A stretch of 64,000 nucleotides of DNA, taken from W0P28-013 sp964570565. GTDB lineage: Bacteria; Bacteroidota; Bacteroidia; Bacteroidales; Paludibacteraceae. The notes beneath the pieces were generated by a model. That model was not told the origin of the DNA. It worked only from the letters and a program-made list of their open reading frames with translations, and ran no database searches. Made by a program: the position numbers and the translations under genes. Position 1 is the first letter of the stretch. Every line of letters starts with the position of its first letter. This document shows, piece by piece, positions 7,989-16,646 of the stretch. The stretch is from contig CAZMYT010000007.1 in NCBI GenBank assembly GCA_964570565.1, positions 1 through 64,000 on the forward strand, given 5' to 3'.

Positions 7989-10094
7989 ATGAAAAAACTC
8001 GTTGCACTTAGCATTTTATTAAGCCTCACCATATTAGGTATAGCTCAAGAATCAAAACTATCTCCATTTTCTCGTAGTTTTATTGACACACGTGGTCAAC
8101 TCAAGACCGAGAAAAATATAGTACACAAAAATTTTGCACTTAAAACAATTGGTGAACAAGAATACGTGTCTGGCTATCTTTACCTCATGGGTAACGCCAC
8201 AGATGTCTCATTTTTAGATTCATACGGTGTAATAATTGATAACCGATTTGACTCTATTTTAACTGTGAAAATTCCTGTGGAACAATTAGAGCCACTATCT
8301 CAATCAGAAAAAGTGAGTTATATTGAAATAGGTACACCAGTAGCTAAAAAAATGTCGTATGCGCGCACAGCTGCAAAAGTTGATAAAGTGCAAGCTGGTA
8401 CAGACTTATCTCATCCATTTTTAGGGACAGGTGTTATTGTCGGTATTATTGATTATGGGTTTCAATATAACCACATCAATTTTTACGACGAAAACGACAA
8501 CTACACCACGCTACGTGTAAAACAGGTTTGGGACCAACGGCATGGGAAAAAATACACCACTCAAACAAGTATAGAGAACGCCCAATACGATGATGTAAAC
8601 GACGGCACTGGACACGCCACACATGTAACAGGTATTGCTACAGGCGCTTATTCGGGAAATTACAATTACGGAATTGCAAAGAATTCAGATATTGTGATGG
8701 TAAGTTATGGAACGACTAACACTGACATTACCGATGGTATCAAATATATTTACGACTATGCTACATCTGTAAACAAACCTGCTGTTATCAACATGAGCTT
8801 AGGAGTGCATCAAGGTCCACATGATGGCACCTCCACATTTGACATAACTTGTGATAATATGCAAGGCGCTGGTCGCCTCTTAGTTGGTTCTGCGGGCAAT
8901 GAAGGTAATATGAAATTGTACCGCGAAGAACTATTGAGTACAAACCAAAGCTCTATAGATTATGTAACGTTTGAAAAAGGATACGACAAAGCCAGTTTCA
9001 TAGATATTTGGGGAGATAACAATCAAAAGTTCACTGTTCAAATAGTGATAGCCAACACAGCGGGTGATGTTGTATTCACTAGCCAATCCTACAATGGTAT
9101 TTCTTCAAGTACCTATTCTCTTACAAGTTTAAGTTATAGCGCGTATGCTACTGGTAACATCAATATTTATACAGGTAAAAGTCGTAATGCAACCAATACA
9201 AGAGGTAATGTTTTAGTTTACTTGAACAGCTTTTCGATGAAAAGTGGTTATAAATTAGGAATTAAATTTAATGCCACTACCACAGGTACCATTCGGGCTT
9301 GGGGTTCTGAGTACGAACTTTATTGGGTCAGCGGTGCAAAAACATCGACCATCGGTGAAATTGGGGGTACAGGCAAAAAAATTATCACCGTTGGTGCTTA
9401 CACTACGTTTGCTCGTTACACAGGTTCCTACGTTAACAGAATTGCTAGTTTCTCTAGTAAAGGACCTACTGCTGATGGAAGAATGAAACCAGATATTACT
9501 GCACCAGGAGATGCAATCGTGTCATCAATACCTGATGTGGCTAATGTTATTAATAATGCAGATGGTAAAATTGCACAAAGCATTGAAAATAAAACCTATT
9601 ATTGGGCTTACATGAGTGGTACTTCTATGGCCGCTCCGTTTGTCACAGGTGTATTGGCTACTTGGCTAGAAGCTAACCCACAATTAACACCAGAAAAAAT
9701 ACGCGAGGTATTCTCTACAACCGCGATAACCGATACCTATACGGGAGTTTGCCCAAATAACACCTGGGGATATGGGAAACTTGACGCTTATGAGGGATTG
9801 TTGAAAGTGATTGCCACGACACCAATTCAGAATTTGGAAAAGATGCCTGATGCCATTATGCTTTACCCAAATCCAAACAATGGTTCGTTTAAATTGCTCT
9901 TTACAGACGCTGATGAAAATCTTTTAGTTACCGTCTATACCGCTAACGGACAACAAGTAATGATAAGACAAATTGACCATGTCAATGCTCAAGAAGATTT
10001 TTCCGTTGATTTAGGTACAATCACTAGTGGTGCTTATCTTGTAAAAGTTTCGGGAAAGAAAATAAACGAAACATTGCGATTGTTAGTGCGTTAA
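7989..10094 (+). CDS. Secreted S8 subtilisin-like peptidase with T9SS sorting domain (paralogue)
   Basis: 701 residues and collinear with the previous gene: signal peptide (ends GIAQ), propeptide-like segment about 59-119 (EYVSGYLYLM ... LEPLSQSEKVSYIEIGTP), and S8 domain with Asp155 (VGIIDYGF), His209 (TGHATHVTG) and Ser546 (SGTSMAAP). The same central beta-rich insertion and type A T9SS domain (MLYPNPNNGSF ... GAYLVKVSGKK) follow. The two 3' ends are nearly identical in DNA, while the inserted domain differs most. This suggests a tandem duplication with divergence in the insertion, perhaps altering substrate choice. It has its own promoter and terminator. Confidence 0.93.
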   Translation: MKKLVALSILLSLTILGIAQESKLSPFSRSFIDTRGQLKTEKNIVHKNFALKTIGEQEYVSGYLYLMGNATDVSFLDSYGVIIDNRFDSILTVKIPVEQLEPLSQSEKVSYIEIGTPVAKKMSYARTAAKVDKVQAGTDLSHPFLGTGVIVGIIDYGFQYNHINFYDENDNYTTLRVKQVWDQRHGKKYTTQTSIENAQYDDVNDGTGHATHVTGIATGAYSGNYNYGIAKNSDIVMVSYGTTNTDITDGIKYIYDYATSVNKPAVINMSLGVHQGPHDGTSTFDITCDNMQGAGRLLVGSAGNEGNMKLYREELLSTNQSSIDYVTFEKGYDKASFIDIWGDNNQKFTVQIVIANTAGDVVFTSQSYNGISSSTYSLTSLSYSAYATGNINIYTGKSRNATNTRGNVLVYLNSFSMKSGYKLGIKFNATTTGTIRAWGSEYELYWVSGAKTSTIGEIGGTGKKIITVGAYTTFARYTGSYVNRIASFSSKGPTADGRMKPDITAPGDAIVSSIPDVANVINNADGKIAQSIENKTYYWAYMSGTSMAAPFVTGVLATWLEANPQLTPEKIREVFSTTAITDTYTGVCPNNTWGYGKLDAYEGLLKVIATTPIQNLEKMPDAIMLYPNPNNGSFKLLFTDADENLLVTVYTANGQQVMIRQIDHVNAQEDFSVDLGTITSGAYLVKVSGKKINETLRLLVR

Positions 10095-10117
10095 ACCAAT
10101 TATAAAACGTTTATAGT

Positions 10118-10151
10118 AAAAACTTCCAATTGAAATCAATTGGAAGTTTTT
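10118..10151 (+). terminator. Rho-independent terminator after the second subtilase
   Basis: A perfect 15-bp stem (10118-10132 with 10137-10151) with a 4-nt loop and a T-run. The -7 box of the next gene follows within 4 nt. Confidence 0.87.
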
Positions 10152-10154
10152 TTG

Positions 10155-10162
10155 TACATTTG
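10155..10162 (+). promoter_or_regulatory. -7 promoter box for the YgjP-type gene
   Basis: TACATTTG ends 6 nt before the ATG at 10169, so the transcript is probably leaderless or nearly so. An in-frame codon at 10130 would lie inside the preceding terminator and is rejected. Confidence 0.55.
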
Positions 10163-10168
10163 CCGTGC

Positions 10169-10876
10169 ATGAAAACAATAATACATCATCCTGAAATTGG
10201 TCCTATAGAGCTGTGTACTAGAAGCAGTTCACGAGGCATTAGTTTTCGTGTAACAGTTGACAAAGTACGCATCACGGTAAGTCCTTTTTTATCACAATCC
10301 GTTTTTCCACTTTCAGCCGAACGTGTTGCATGGATATTGAATGCACAAAAACAACTCACAAACCGAACTAACAAGCTGATTTTTACGCCAGAAACCGAAT
10401 TCAAAACGCATGATTTTACTGTCAGATTCGTTGCCAACAACACCATAAAGACAACTTTTGCTGCTCAACGCAAAAATGACACGTTAACCATCTATTTTAA
10501 ACCTGATACAGACTTTAAAACAAATCAAAGTCAGTTAGTAATTACGCGAATTCTGACCCATTTCTTGCGCATCGAAGCCACAGCATTTTTACCTAGCCGT
10601 TTAAAATTATTGGCTGAAACTCATGGTTTTCAATACACCAGCTTAAAAATAAATAGCGCACGTCGTCGTTGGGGAAGTTGTTCGGCAAAAAAACAGATTA
10701 ATCTGAGCTTGTACCTCATGTTACTGCCAGAAGAATTGATAGATTTTGTTATCGTACATGAGCTCTGTCACACACGTGAAATGAATCACGGCGAACGTTT
10801 CAAAAAACTCATGCGCGCTATTTTTCCAAATTACGACGAACTTAATAAATCCTTAAAAAAGCATTCGACCTTATGA
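10169..10876 (+). CDS. YgjP/WLM-type zinc metallopeptidase (DUF45)
   Basis: 235 residues from the ATG at 10169. The signature is near the C-terminus: INSARRRWGSCSAKKQINLSLYLMLLP, then VIVHELCHTREMNHGERF. HELCH supplies two zinc ligands and the catalytic Glu, and the downstream His is the third ligand. The family is a minimal gluzincin fold; its substrates are unknown. There is no signal peptide, so it should be cytoplasmic. It overlaps the dgt start (ATGA-type overlap at 10873-10876), suggesting translational coupling. Confidence 0.88.
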   Translation: MKTIIHHPEIGPIELCTRSSSRGISFRVTVDKVRITVSPFLSQSVFPLSAERVAWILNAQKQLTNRTNKLIFTPETEFKTHDFTVRFVANNTIKTTFAAQRKNDTLTIYFKPDTDFKTNQSQLVITRILTHFLRIEATAFLPSRLKLLAETHGFQYTSLKINSARRRWGSCSAKKQINLSLYLMLLPEELIDFVIVHELCHTREMNHGERFKKLMRAIFPNYDELNKSLKKHSTL

Positions 10877-12204
10877 TGGAATGGAATAAACTACTCTCGA
10901 CCAAACGTTTTGGTATGGAACAATACCACAATGACAAACATGATGGACGTACAGAATTTCAGCGCGATTATGATCGACTCATATTTTCGTCGCCTTTCCG
11001 TCGATTACAAAATAAAACACAAGTATTTCCACTTCCTGGTAGCGTTTTTGTGCACAACAGATTGACACACAGCCTAGAAGTTTCGTGTGTTGGGCGTTCT
11101 ATTGCAAACGAAGTAACACTTCAATTACGTGCAAAGCACGCTGATTTACCGAAAAATATCGACGAAATTGGTTCAATTGTAGCTGCCGCTTGCTTGGCGC
11201 ACGATTTAGGAAATCCACCATTCGGACATTCAGGCGAAAATGCTATTGCGACCTATTTTTCAGAAGAAAAAGGAGCGCAGTTTCAATCACAGTTAAGTGC
11301 TGCACAATGGGCCGATTTCATTCATTTTGAAGGCAATGCAAATGCGTTCCGATTACTGACCAATCAATTTGAAGGACGACGCGAAGGTGGTTTTGTACTC
11401 ACTTATAGCACACTAGCCGCCATTGTCAAATATCCTTACGAATCGCAATACGCAGACAGTTCAAAACCTAAATTTGGATTTTTTCAAACCGAAAAAAGTG
11501 CTTTTAAACGTGTAGCGTCAGAATTAGGCATGATACGTCATCCTGAATTTCCAAACCGCTACGCACGTCACCCATTAGTTTATTTGGTAGAAGCCGCCGA
11601 CGATATTTGTTATGAAATAATGGATATAGAAGATGCGTTCAAACTACGCTTGCTTACCTTCGATGAAACCAAAGCATTACTCCTCGCATTTTTACCCAAA
11701 AATAGGCAAGAAAGAGCGCTCAATGACGTATTCACAATGGTAACCGACACCAATGAACAAATAGCCTATTTACGTTCGGCAGTGATTGGAACATTAATTA
11801 CGGCATGTGCCACCACTTTTGTGGAACACGAAGAAGACATATTGGCTGGTAAGTTCCAGAAATCACTGATAAATAAACTACCCGAACCATTACAGAATGC
11901 TTACGCTACTTGTGCAAAAATAGCCGTGCCTAAAATTTACAAATCACAAGAAGTGCTTGATGTTGAACTCGCAGGTTATCGCATCATTTCAGAACTTTTA
12001 GAAACACTTATCGACGCCACATCAAACCCTACAAAAGCATATTCAAAACAGATTTTAAATCGCATTCCTTCGCAATACAATACACATTCGGAGGTTTTAT
12101 ATGAGCGTATTCAAGCTATTTTAGACTACATATCGGGCATGACCGACGTATATGCACTCGACCTTTATCGTAAAATAAATGGTATGAGTTTACCTACGCT
12201 GTAG
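10873..12204 (+). CDS. dgt: Deoxyguanosinetriphosphate triphosphohydrolase-like protein
   Basis: 443 residues. This HD-domain dNTPase hydrolyses dNTPs to nucleoside and triphosphate. It begins with the family motif RTEFQRDYDRLIFSSPFRRLQNKTQVFP, then HNRLTHSLEVS and the metal-binding AACLAHDLGNPPFGHSGE (HD motif), with a later VEAADDICY motif. There are two adjacent ATGs (10873 and 10876). The gene overlaps the metallopeptidase upstream. dNTPases can limit phage replication, but this context is housekeeping. Confidence 0.93.
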   Translation: MMEWNKLLSTKRFGMEQYHNDKHDGRTEFQRDYDRLIFSSPFRRLQNKTQVFPLPGSVFVHNRLTHSLEVSCVGRSIANEVTLQLRAKHADLPKNIDEIGSIVAAACLAHDLGNPPFGHSGENAIATYFSEEKGAQFQSQLSAAQWADFIHFEGNANAFRLLTNQFEGRREGGFVLTYSTLAAIVKYPYESQYADSSKPKFGFFQTEKSAFKRVASELGMIRHPEFPNRYARHPLVYLVEAADDICYEIMDIEDAFKLRLLTFDETKALLLAFLPKNRQERALNDVFTMVTDTNEQIAYLRSAVIGTLITACATTFVEHEEDILAGKFQKSLINKLPEPLQNAYATCAKIAVPKIYKSQEVLDVELAGYRIISELLETLIDATSNPTKAYSKQILNRIPSQYNTHSEVLYERIQAILDYISGMTDVYALDLYRKINGMSLPTL

Positions 12205-12339
12205 CACTTTATCAAAAAACGCACTACGTCCAAAAAATCCTTACAAAATCAATCATTTTTTCTGTGTTGTTTTTTTATAACCTGTTAAAGGTCGTAAAAG
12301 GCTTTAACACAGTAGGTAGTCTTTTATATCAAAATGGAC

Positions 12340-12370
12340 TTGATTAATTAAGAAAATAATTGTAAATTTG
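12340..12370 (+). promoter_or_regulatory. Promoter of ppdK (TTG - 20 nt - TAAATTTG)
   Basis: TTG at 12340-12342 and TAAATTTG at 12363-12370 have 20-nt spacing, close to the Bacteroidota -33/-7 consensus. The 45-nt leader ends at the ATG at 12416. Confidence 0.7.
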
Positions 12371-12415
12371 CAACCTCAAAAAAAATATCATTATTTAATT
12401 AATATAAAATCATTT

Positions 12416-15145
12416 ATGGACAACAAGAAAAGAGTTTATACCTTTGGCAATGGACAAGCTGAAGGTAAAGCAGAAATGAAAAACCTCCTTGGTGGTAAAG
12501 GTGCCAACCTGGCTGAAATGAATTTGATCGGTGTACCTGTTCCTCCTGGTTTCACTATCACAACCGATGTATGTACTGAATACTTTGACCTTGGTAAAAA
12601 CAAAGTAGTAGAACTTTTAAAACCTGAAGTTGAAAAAGCTATCGCAGGTGTTGAAGTGTTGATGAATTCTAAATTCGGTGACATTGAAAATCCTTTATTA
12701 GTTTCTGTTCGTTCTGGTGCTCGCGCTTCTATGCCTGGCATGATGGACACAATTCTAAACCTTGGTTTGAACGACAAAGTAGTAGAAGGTTTGACTAAAA
12801 AAACTGGCAATCCTCGTTTCGTTTGGGATTCATATCGTCGTTTTGTCCAAATGTATGGTGATGTTGTTTTAGGTATGAAACCTGTAAATAAAAATGACAT
12901 CGATCCATTTGAAGAAATTATCGAACATGTAAAAGAAGAAAAAGGTGTTCACCTTGATACAGACCTTTCTGTTGAAGATTTGAAAGAATTAGTAGCTAAA
13001 TTTAAAGCTGCTGTAAAAAAACAAACAGGTCACGATTTCCCAGAATCAGCTTACGAACAATTATGGGGTGCCATTTGTTCAGTATTCGATTCATGGATGA
13101 ACGACCGCGCTATCCTTTATCGTAAAATGGAAGGAATTCCTGCTGAATGGGGAACTGCGGTTAACGTTCAAGCTATGGTATTTGGTAACATGGGCGACAC
13201 ATCAGCTACTGGTGTTTGCTTCAGCCGCGATGCAGCAACTGGCGAAGACCAATTTGTAGGTGAATATTTAATCAATGCACAAGGCGAAGACGTTGTAGCA
13301 GGTATCCGCACACCTCAACAAATTACAAAAATTGGTTCACAACGTTGGGCTCAATTAGCTGGTGTATCAGAAGCAGAACGCGTTGCTAAATATCCATCAA
13401 TGGAAGAAGCTATGCCAAGTATTTATGCTGAATTAGATGCACTTCAAACTAAACTTGAAAACCACTATCGCGATATGCAAGATATGGAATTTACCGTACA
13501 AGAAGGTAAACTCTGGTTCTTACAAACACGTAATGGTAAACGTACAGGATTTGCTATGGTAAAAATTGCCATGGATATGTTACGCCAAGGTATGATTTCT
13601 GAAAAAGAAGCTGTATTACGCGTCGATCCTAACAAACTAGACGAATTACTCCACCCTGTTTTTGATAAAAAAGCGCTAAAAGACGCACGCGTTATTGCAA
13701 AAGGTTTAGCTGCATCTCCTGGTGCTGCATCAGGTAAAGTTGTATTCAATGCTGACGATGCTACTGTATGGCATGCTAAAGGCGAACGTGTAATCATGGT
13801 TCGTATCGAAACTTCACCTGAAGATTTAGCTGGTATGGCTGCTGCCGAAGGTATTTTAACCGCTCGTGGTGGTATGACATCACATGCTGCTGTAGTAGCT
13901 CGTGGCATGGGTAAATGTTGTGTATCAGGTGCCGGTGCTTTAGTAATTGACTACGCAAACAAAACATTATCTGTTGACGGTTTGACTTTAAAAGAAGGCG
14001 AATATCTTTCATTGAACGGTTCAACTGGCGAAATCTATTTAGGTCAAGTAGCTACAAAAGAAGCTGAATTAGATGCTGATTTCTCTGAATTAATGAAATT
14101 AGCTGACAAATATACACGTTTGGTAGTTCGCACAAATGCCGACACTCCACACGATGCACAAGTAGCTCGTAACTTTGGTGCCGTAGGTATTGGTCTTTGC
14201 CGTACAGAACACATGTTCTTTGAAGGCGAAAAAATACGTGCTATGCGTGAAATGATTTTGGCAGAAAATGCTGACGACCGTCGTAAAGCATTAGCTAAAA
14301 TTTTACCTTACCAACAAGCTGACTTTAAAGGAATCTTCCAAGCTATGGCCGGCTGTCCTGTTACAGTGCGTTTGCTTGACCCACCTTTGCACGAATTCGT
14401 ACCTCACGAAGAAAAAGAACAACGCGAGTTAGCTGAAATTATGGGTGTTAAATTCGAAACTGTACGTCAACGCGTAGAAGCTTTACATGAAGCTAATCCG
14501 ATGTTAGGTCACCGTGGTTGTCGTTTAGGTAACACATACCCAGAAATCACTGAAATGCAAACACGCGCTATTTTAGGTGCTGCTTTGGAACTCAAAAAAG
14601 AAGGTGTAGAAACACATCCTGAAATCATGGTGCCATTGACTGGTATCTTATATGAATTCTCAAATCAAGAAGAAGTTATACGCAAAACAGCTGCAACACT
14701 ATTCGAAGAAAAAGGTGATAGCATCGACTTCAAAGTTGGTACTATGATTGAAATCCCACGTGCAGCATTAACTGCAAACCGTATTGCATCAAAAGCAGAG
14801 TTCTTCTCATTTGGTACAAATGACTTAACTCAGATGACATTTGGTTACTCACGTGACGATATTGCTTCATTCTTGCCAGCTTACTTGGATATGAAGATTT
14901 TGAAAAATGATCCATTCCAAGTGCTTGATCAAAATGGTGTAGGTCAATTGGTACAAATGGCTACAGAAAAAGGTCGCTCAGTTCGTCCTGATTTGAAATG
15001 TGGTATTTGTGGTGAACACGGAGGTGAACCTTCATCAGTAGAATTCTGCCACCGCGTTGGTTTGAACTATGTTTCTTGCTCACCTTTCCGCGTGCCTATC
15101 GCACGTTTGGCTGCTGCACAAGCTGCTTTGAAAGACGCTAAGTAA
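12416..15145 (+). CDS. ppdK: Pyruvate, phosphate dikinase
   Basis: 909 residues from the ATG at 12416 (MDNKKRVYTFGNG); a TTG further upstream falls inside the promoter box. PPDK reversibly converts pyruvate, ATP and phosphate to PEP, AMP and PPi. The N-terminal ATP-grasp domain has GGKGANLAEM and VSVRSGARASMPGMMDT. The phosphohistidine domain has GGMTSHAAVVARGMG with the catalytic His at about residue 490. The C-terminal PEP-binding barrel ends with KCGICGEHGGEP. Length is normal for the family. The gene is monocistronic, flanked by a good promoter and a 13-bp terminator. In Bacteroidota it typically serves PEP/pyruvate interconversion with PPi. Confidence 0.97.
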   Translation: MDNKKRVYTFGNGQAEGKAEMKNLLGGKGANLAEMNLIGVPVPPGFTITTDVCTEYFDLGKNKVVELLKPEVEKAIAGVEVLMNSKFGDIENPLLVSVRSGARASMPGMMDTILNLGLNDKVVEGLTKKTGNPRFVWDSYRRFVQMYGDVVLGMKPVNKNDIDPFEEIIEHVKEEKGVHLDTDLSVEDLKELVAKFKAAVKKQTGHDFPESAYEQLWGAICSVFDSWMNDRAILYRKMEGIPAEWGTAVNVQAMVFGNMGDTSATGVCFSRDAATGEDQFVGEYLINAQGEDVVAGIRTPQQITKIGSQRWAQLAGVSEAERVAKYPSMEEAMPSIYAELDALQTKLENHYRDMQDMEFTVQEGKLWFLQTRNGKRTGFAMVKIAMDMLRQGMISEKEAVLRVDPNKLDELLHPVFDKKALKDARVIAKGLAASPGAASGKVVFNADDATVWHAKGERVIMVRIETSPEDLAGMAAAEGILTARGGMTSHAAVVARGMGKCCVSGAGALVIDYANKTLSVDGLTLKEGEYLSLNGSTGEIYLGQVATKEAELDADFSELMKLADKYTRLVVRTNADTPHDAQVARNFGAVGIGLCRTEHMFFEGEKIRAMREMILAENADDRRKALAKILPYQQADFKGIFQAMAGCPVTVRLLDPPLHEFVPHEEKEQRELAEIMGVKFETVRQRVEALHEANPMLGHRGCRLGNTYPEITEMQTRAILGAALELKKEGVETHPEIMVPLTGILYEFSNQEEVIRKTAATLFEEKGDSIDFKVGTMIEIPRAALTANRIASKAEFFSFGTNDLTQMTFGYSRDDIASFLPAYLDMKILKNDPFQVLDQNGVGQLVQMATEKGRSVRPDLKCGICGEHGGEPSSVEFCHRVGLNYVSCSPFRVPIARLAAAQAALKDAK

Positions 15146-15163
15146 GTAAATTTTACATAACAG

Positions 15164-15196
15164 ATAAAGGCTACCTTATAACGAGGTAGCCTTTAT
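15164..15196 (+). terminator. Terminator after ppdK
   Basis: A perfect 13-bp stem (15164-15176 with 15184-15196) with a 7-nt loop; the T-rich part lies inside the 3' arm. Confidence 0.75.
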
Positions 15197-15213
15197 CATA
15201 TCACAAAAAACAG

Positions 15214-15414
15214 ATGAAAAAACGTTTATGCCCAGCTTGTGGTACAACCGCTTTGTACGTTACTAATGAATTAGGTGAACGTAAAGCTGTATACGTAACC
15301 AGCGACAATGAGATTATTCCCACCAATGCCAATGATCATTTGGATGGTTTTGATTTAGAAACCATCTACTGTTTTGGCTGCTCATGGAGTGGAACCGTAA
15401 ATCGATTGAAATAA
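15214..15414 (+). CDS. Small zinc-ribbon protein of unknown function
   Basis: 66 residues. Two cysteine pairs, CPACG near the N-terminus and CFGCSW near the C-terminus, flank a hydrophilic middle and should bind one zinc ion. I do not recognise the family. It lies 17 nt after the ppdK terminator with no TAnnTTTG box, and 90 nt before tgt, so its transcription is unclear. Two zinc-knuckle pairs in register and ordinary codon use support a real gene. Confidence 0.65.
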   Translation: MKKRLCPACGTTALYVTNELGERKAVYVTSDNEIIPTNANDHLDGFDLETIYCFGCSWSGTVNRLK

Positions 15415-15476
15415 ACCATAAAGCTACACTGCCGAAAAAACTCAAAGGAGATGAAATGGCACTCATATTTTTTCAT

Positions 15477-15484
15477 TACCTTTG
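15477..15484 (+). promoter_or_regulatory. -7 promoter box for tgt operon
   Basis: TACCTTTG, 20 nt before the tgt ATG. Confidence 0.6.
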
Positions 15485-15504
15485 TGAGCTGAAATAAATT
15501 ACAT

Positions 15505-16635
15505 ATGCAATTTGAACTTCAACATACCGACACACAGACCAATGCACGCGCTGGTAAAATTACTACAGATCACGGAATTATAGAAACACCTATTTTTATG
15601 CCTGTAGGAACCGTAGCGGCTGTAAAAGCTGTGCACATGCGCGAAGTAAAAGAAGATATCCAAGCCCAAATTATTTTAGGCAACACATATCATCTCTACT
15701 TACGCCCAGGTTTAGAAATACTAGAACAAGCTGGCGGACTTCATAAATTCAATGGTTGGGATCGCCCAATATTGACCGACAGTGGTGGTTTTCAAGTATT
15801 TTCACTTTCTGGTACACGTAAACTAAAAGAAGAAGGCGTAACTTTCCGTTCTCATATCGATGGTTCGAAACACCTATTTACGCCTGAAAATGTAGTGGAC
15901 ACACAACGTACCATTGGAGCCGATATTATCATGGCATTTGATGAATGTACACCAGGAACTGCCGATTACAACTACGCTAAACAATCAATGGAACGAACAC
16001 ATCGTTGGCTAGAACGTGGCTTAAAACATTTCGACGAAACAGAAGGAAAATATGGCTATTCGCAAACCTTTTTTCCTATCGTACAAGGCTGTGTATATCC
16101 AGATTTGCGTGGCCAATCCGCCGAATTTGTAAAAGCTCAAAACCGCGAAGGATATGCCATTGGCGGATTAGCAGTAGGTGAACCTACCGAAAAAATGTAT
16201 GAAATGATTGAAGTGGTAAATGAAATTTTACCAACTGACCGACCACGTTATCTGATGGGAGTTGGTACACCTGCCAATATTTTAGAAGGTATAGCACGCG
16301 GTGTGGATATGTTTGATTGTGTAATGCCTACACGAAACGGAAGGAATGGTATGCTATTCACACGCAACGGCATTATGAATATGAAAAATAAAAAATGGGC
16401 AAACGATTTCTCGCCCATTGATCCAGAAAGCGACTGTTTTGTTGATCAACAATACACAAAAGCCTATTTACGCCATCTATTCGTAGCCGATGAGTTATTA
16501 GCTATGCAAATAGCATCCGTCCACAATTTAGCATTCTACTTATGGCTGGTAAAAGAGGCACGTCGCCAAATCATAGCTGGAACATTTGCCACGTGGAAAG
16601 AAGTAATGGTTAAACGCGTCTCTACTCGATTGTAA
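15505..16635 (+). CDS. tgt: tRNA-guanine transglycosylase
   Basis: 376 residues. Tgt exchanges G34 of GUN-anticodon tRNAs for the queuosine precursor preQ1. Family motifs are all present: NTYHLYLRPG, LTDSGGFQVFSLS, GGLAVGEP, YLMGVGTP and DMFDCVMPTRNGRNG. The usual zinc cluster CxCxxC is degenerate: aligned at DPESDCFVD, it reads Ser309, Cys311, Asp314, and only the distal His340 (SVHNL) is conserved. The enzyme probably folds without the standard zinc site, or uses other ligands. It heads a tight operon, with 11 nt to the permease gene. Confidence 0.95.
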   Translation: MQFELQHTDTQTNARAGKITTDHGIIETPIFMPVGTVAAVKAVHMREVKEDIQAQIILGNTYHLYLRPGLEILEQAGGLHKFNGWDRPILTDSGGFQVFSLSGTRKLKEEGVTFRSHIDGSKHLFTPENVVDTQRTIGADIIMAFDECTPGTADYNYAKQSMERTHRWLERGLKHFDETEGKYGYSQTFFPIVQGCVYPDLRGQSAEFVKAQNREGYAIGGLAVGEPTEKMYEMIEVVNEILPTDRPRYLMGVGTPANILEGIARGVDMFDCVMPTRNGRNGMLFTRNGIMNMKNKKWANDFSPIDPESDCFVDQQYTKAYLRHLFVADELLAMQIASVHNLAFYLWLVKEARRQIIAGTFATWKEVMVKRVSTRL

Positions 16636-16646
16636 ATCAAAATTCT

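Noticed and set aside
10873..12204. dGTPase as a phage-defence gene
   Set aside because: Its neighbours are housekeeping, there are no partner genes, and the standard Dgt motifs indicate a core enzyme.
12368..12415. Longer PPDK N-terminus from a TTG at 12368
   Set aside because: That codon lies within the -7 box; the ATG at 12416 gives the usual PPDK start.
12436..13908. Long open frames antisense to ppdK (12436-12900 and 13465-13908)
   Set aside because: They follow from the codon use of ppdK on the other strand, have no promoter box and no recognisable domain.
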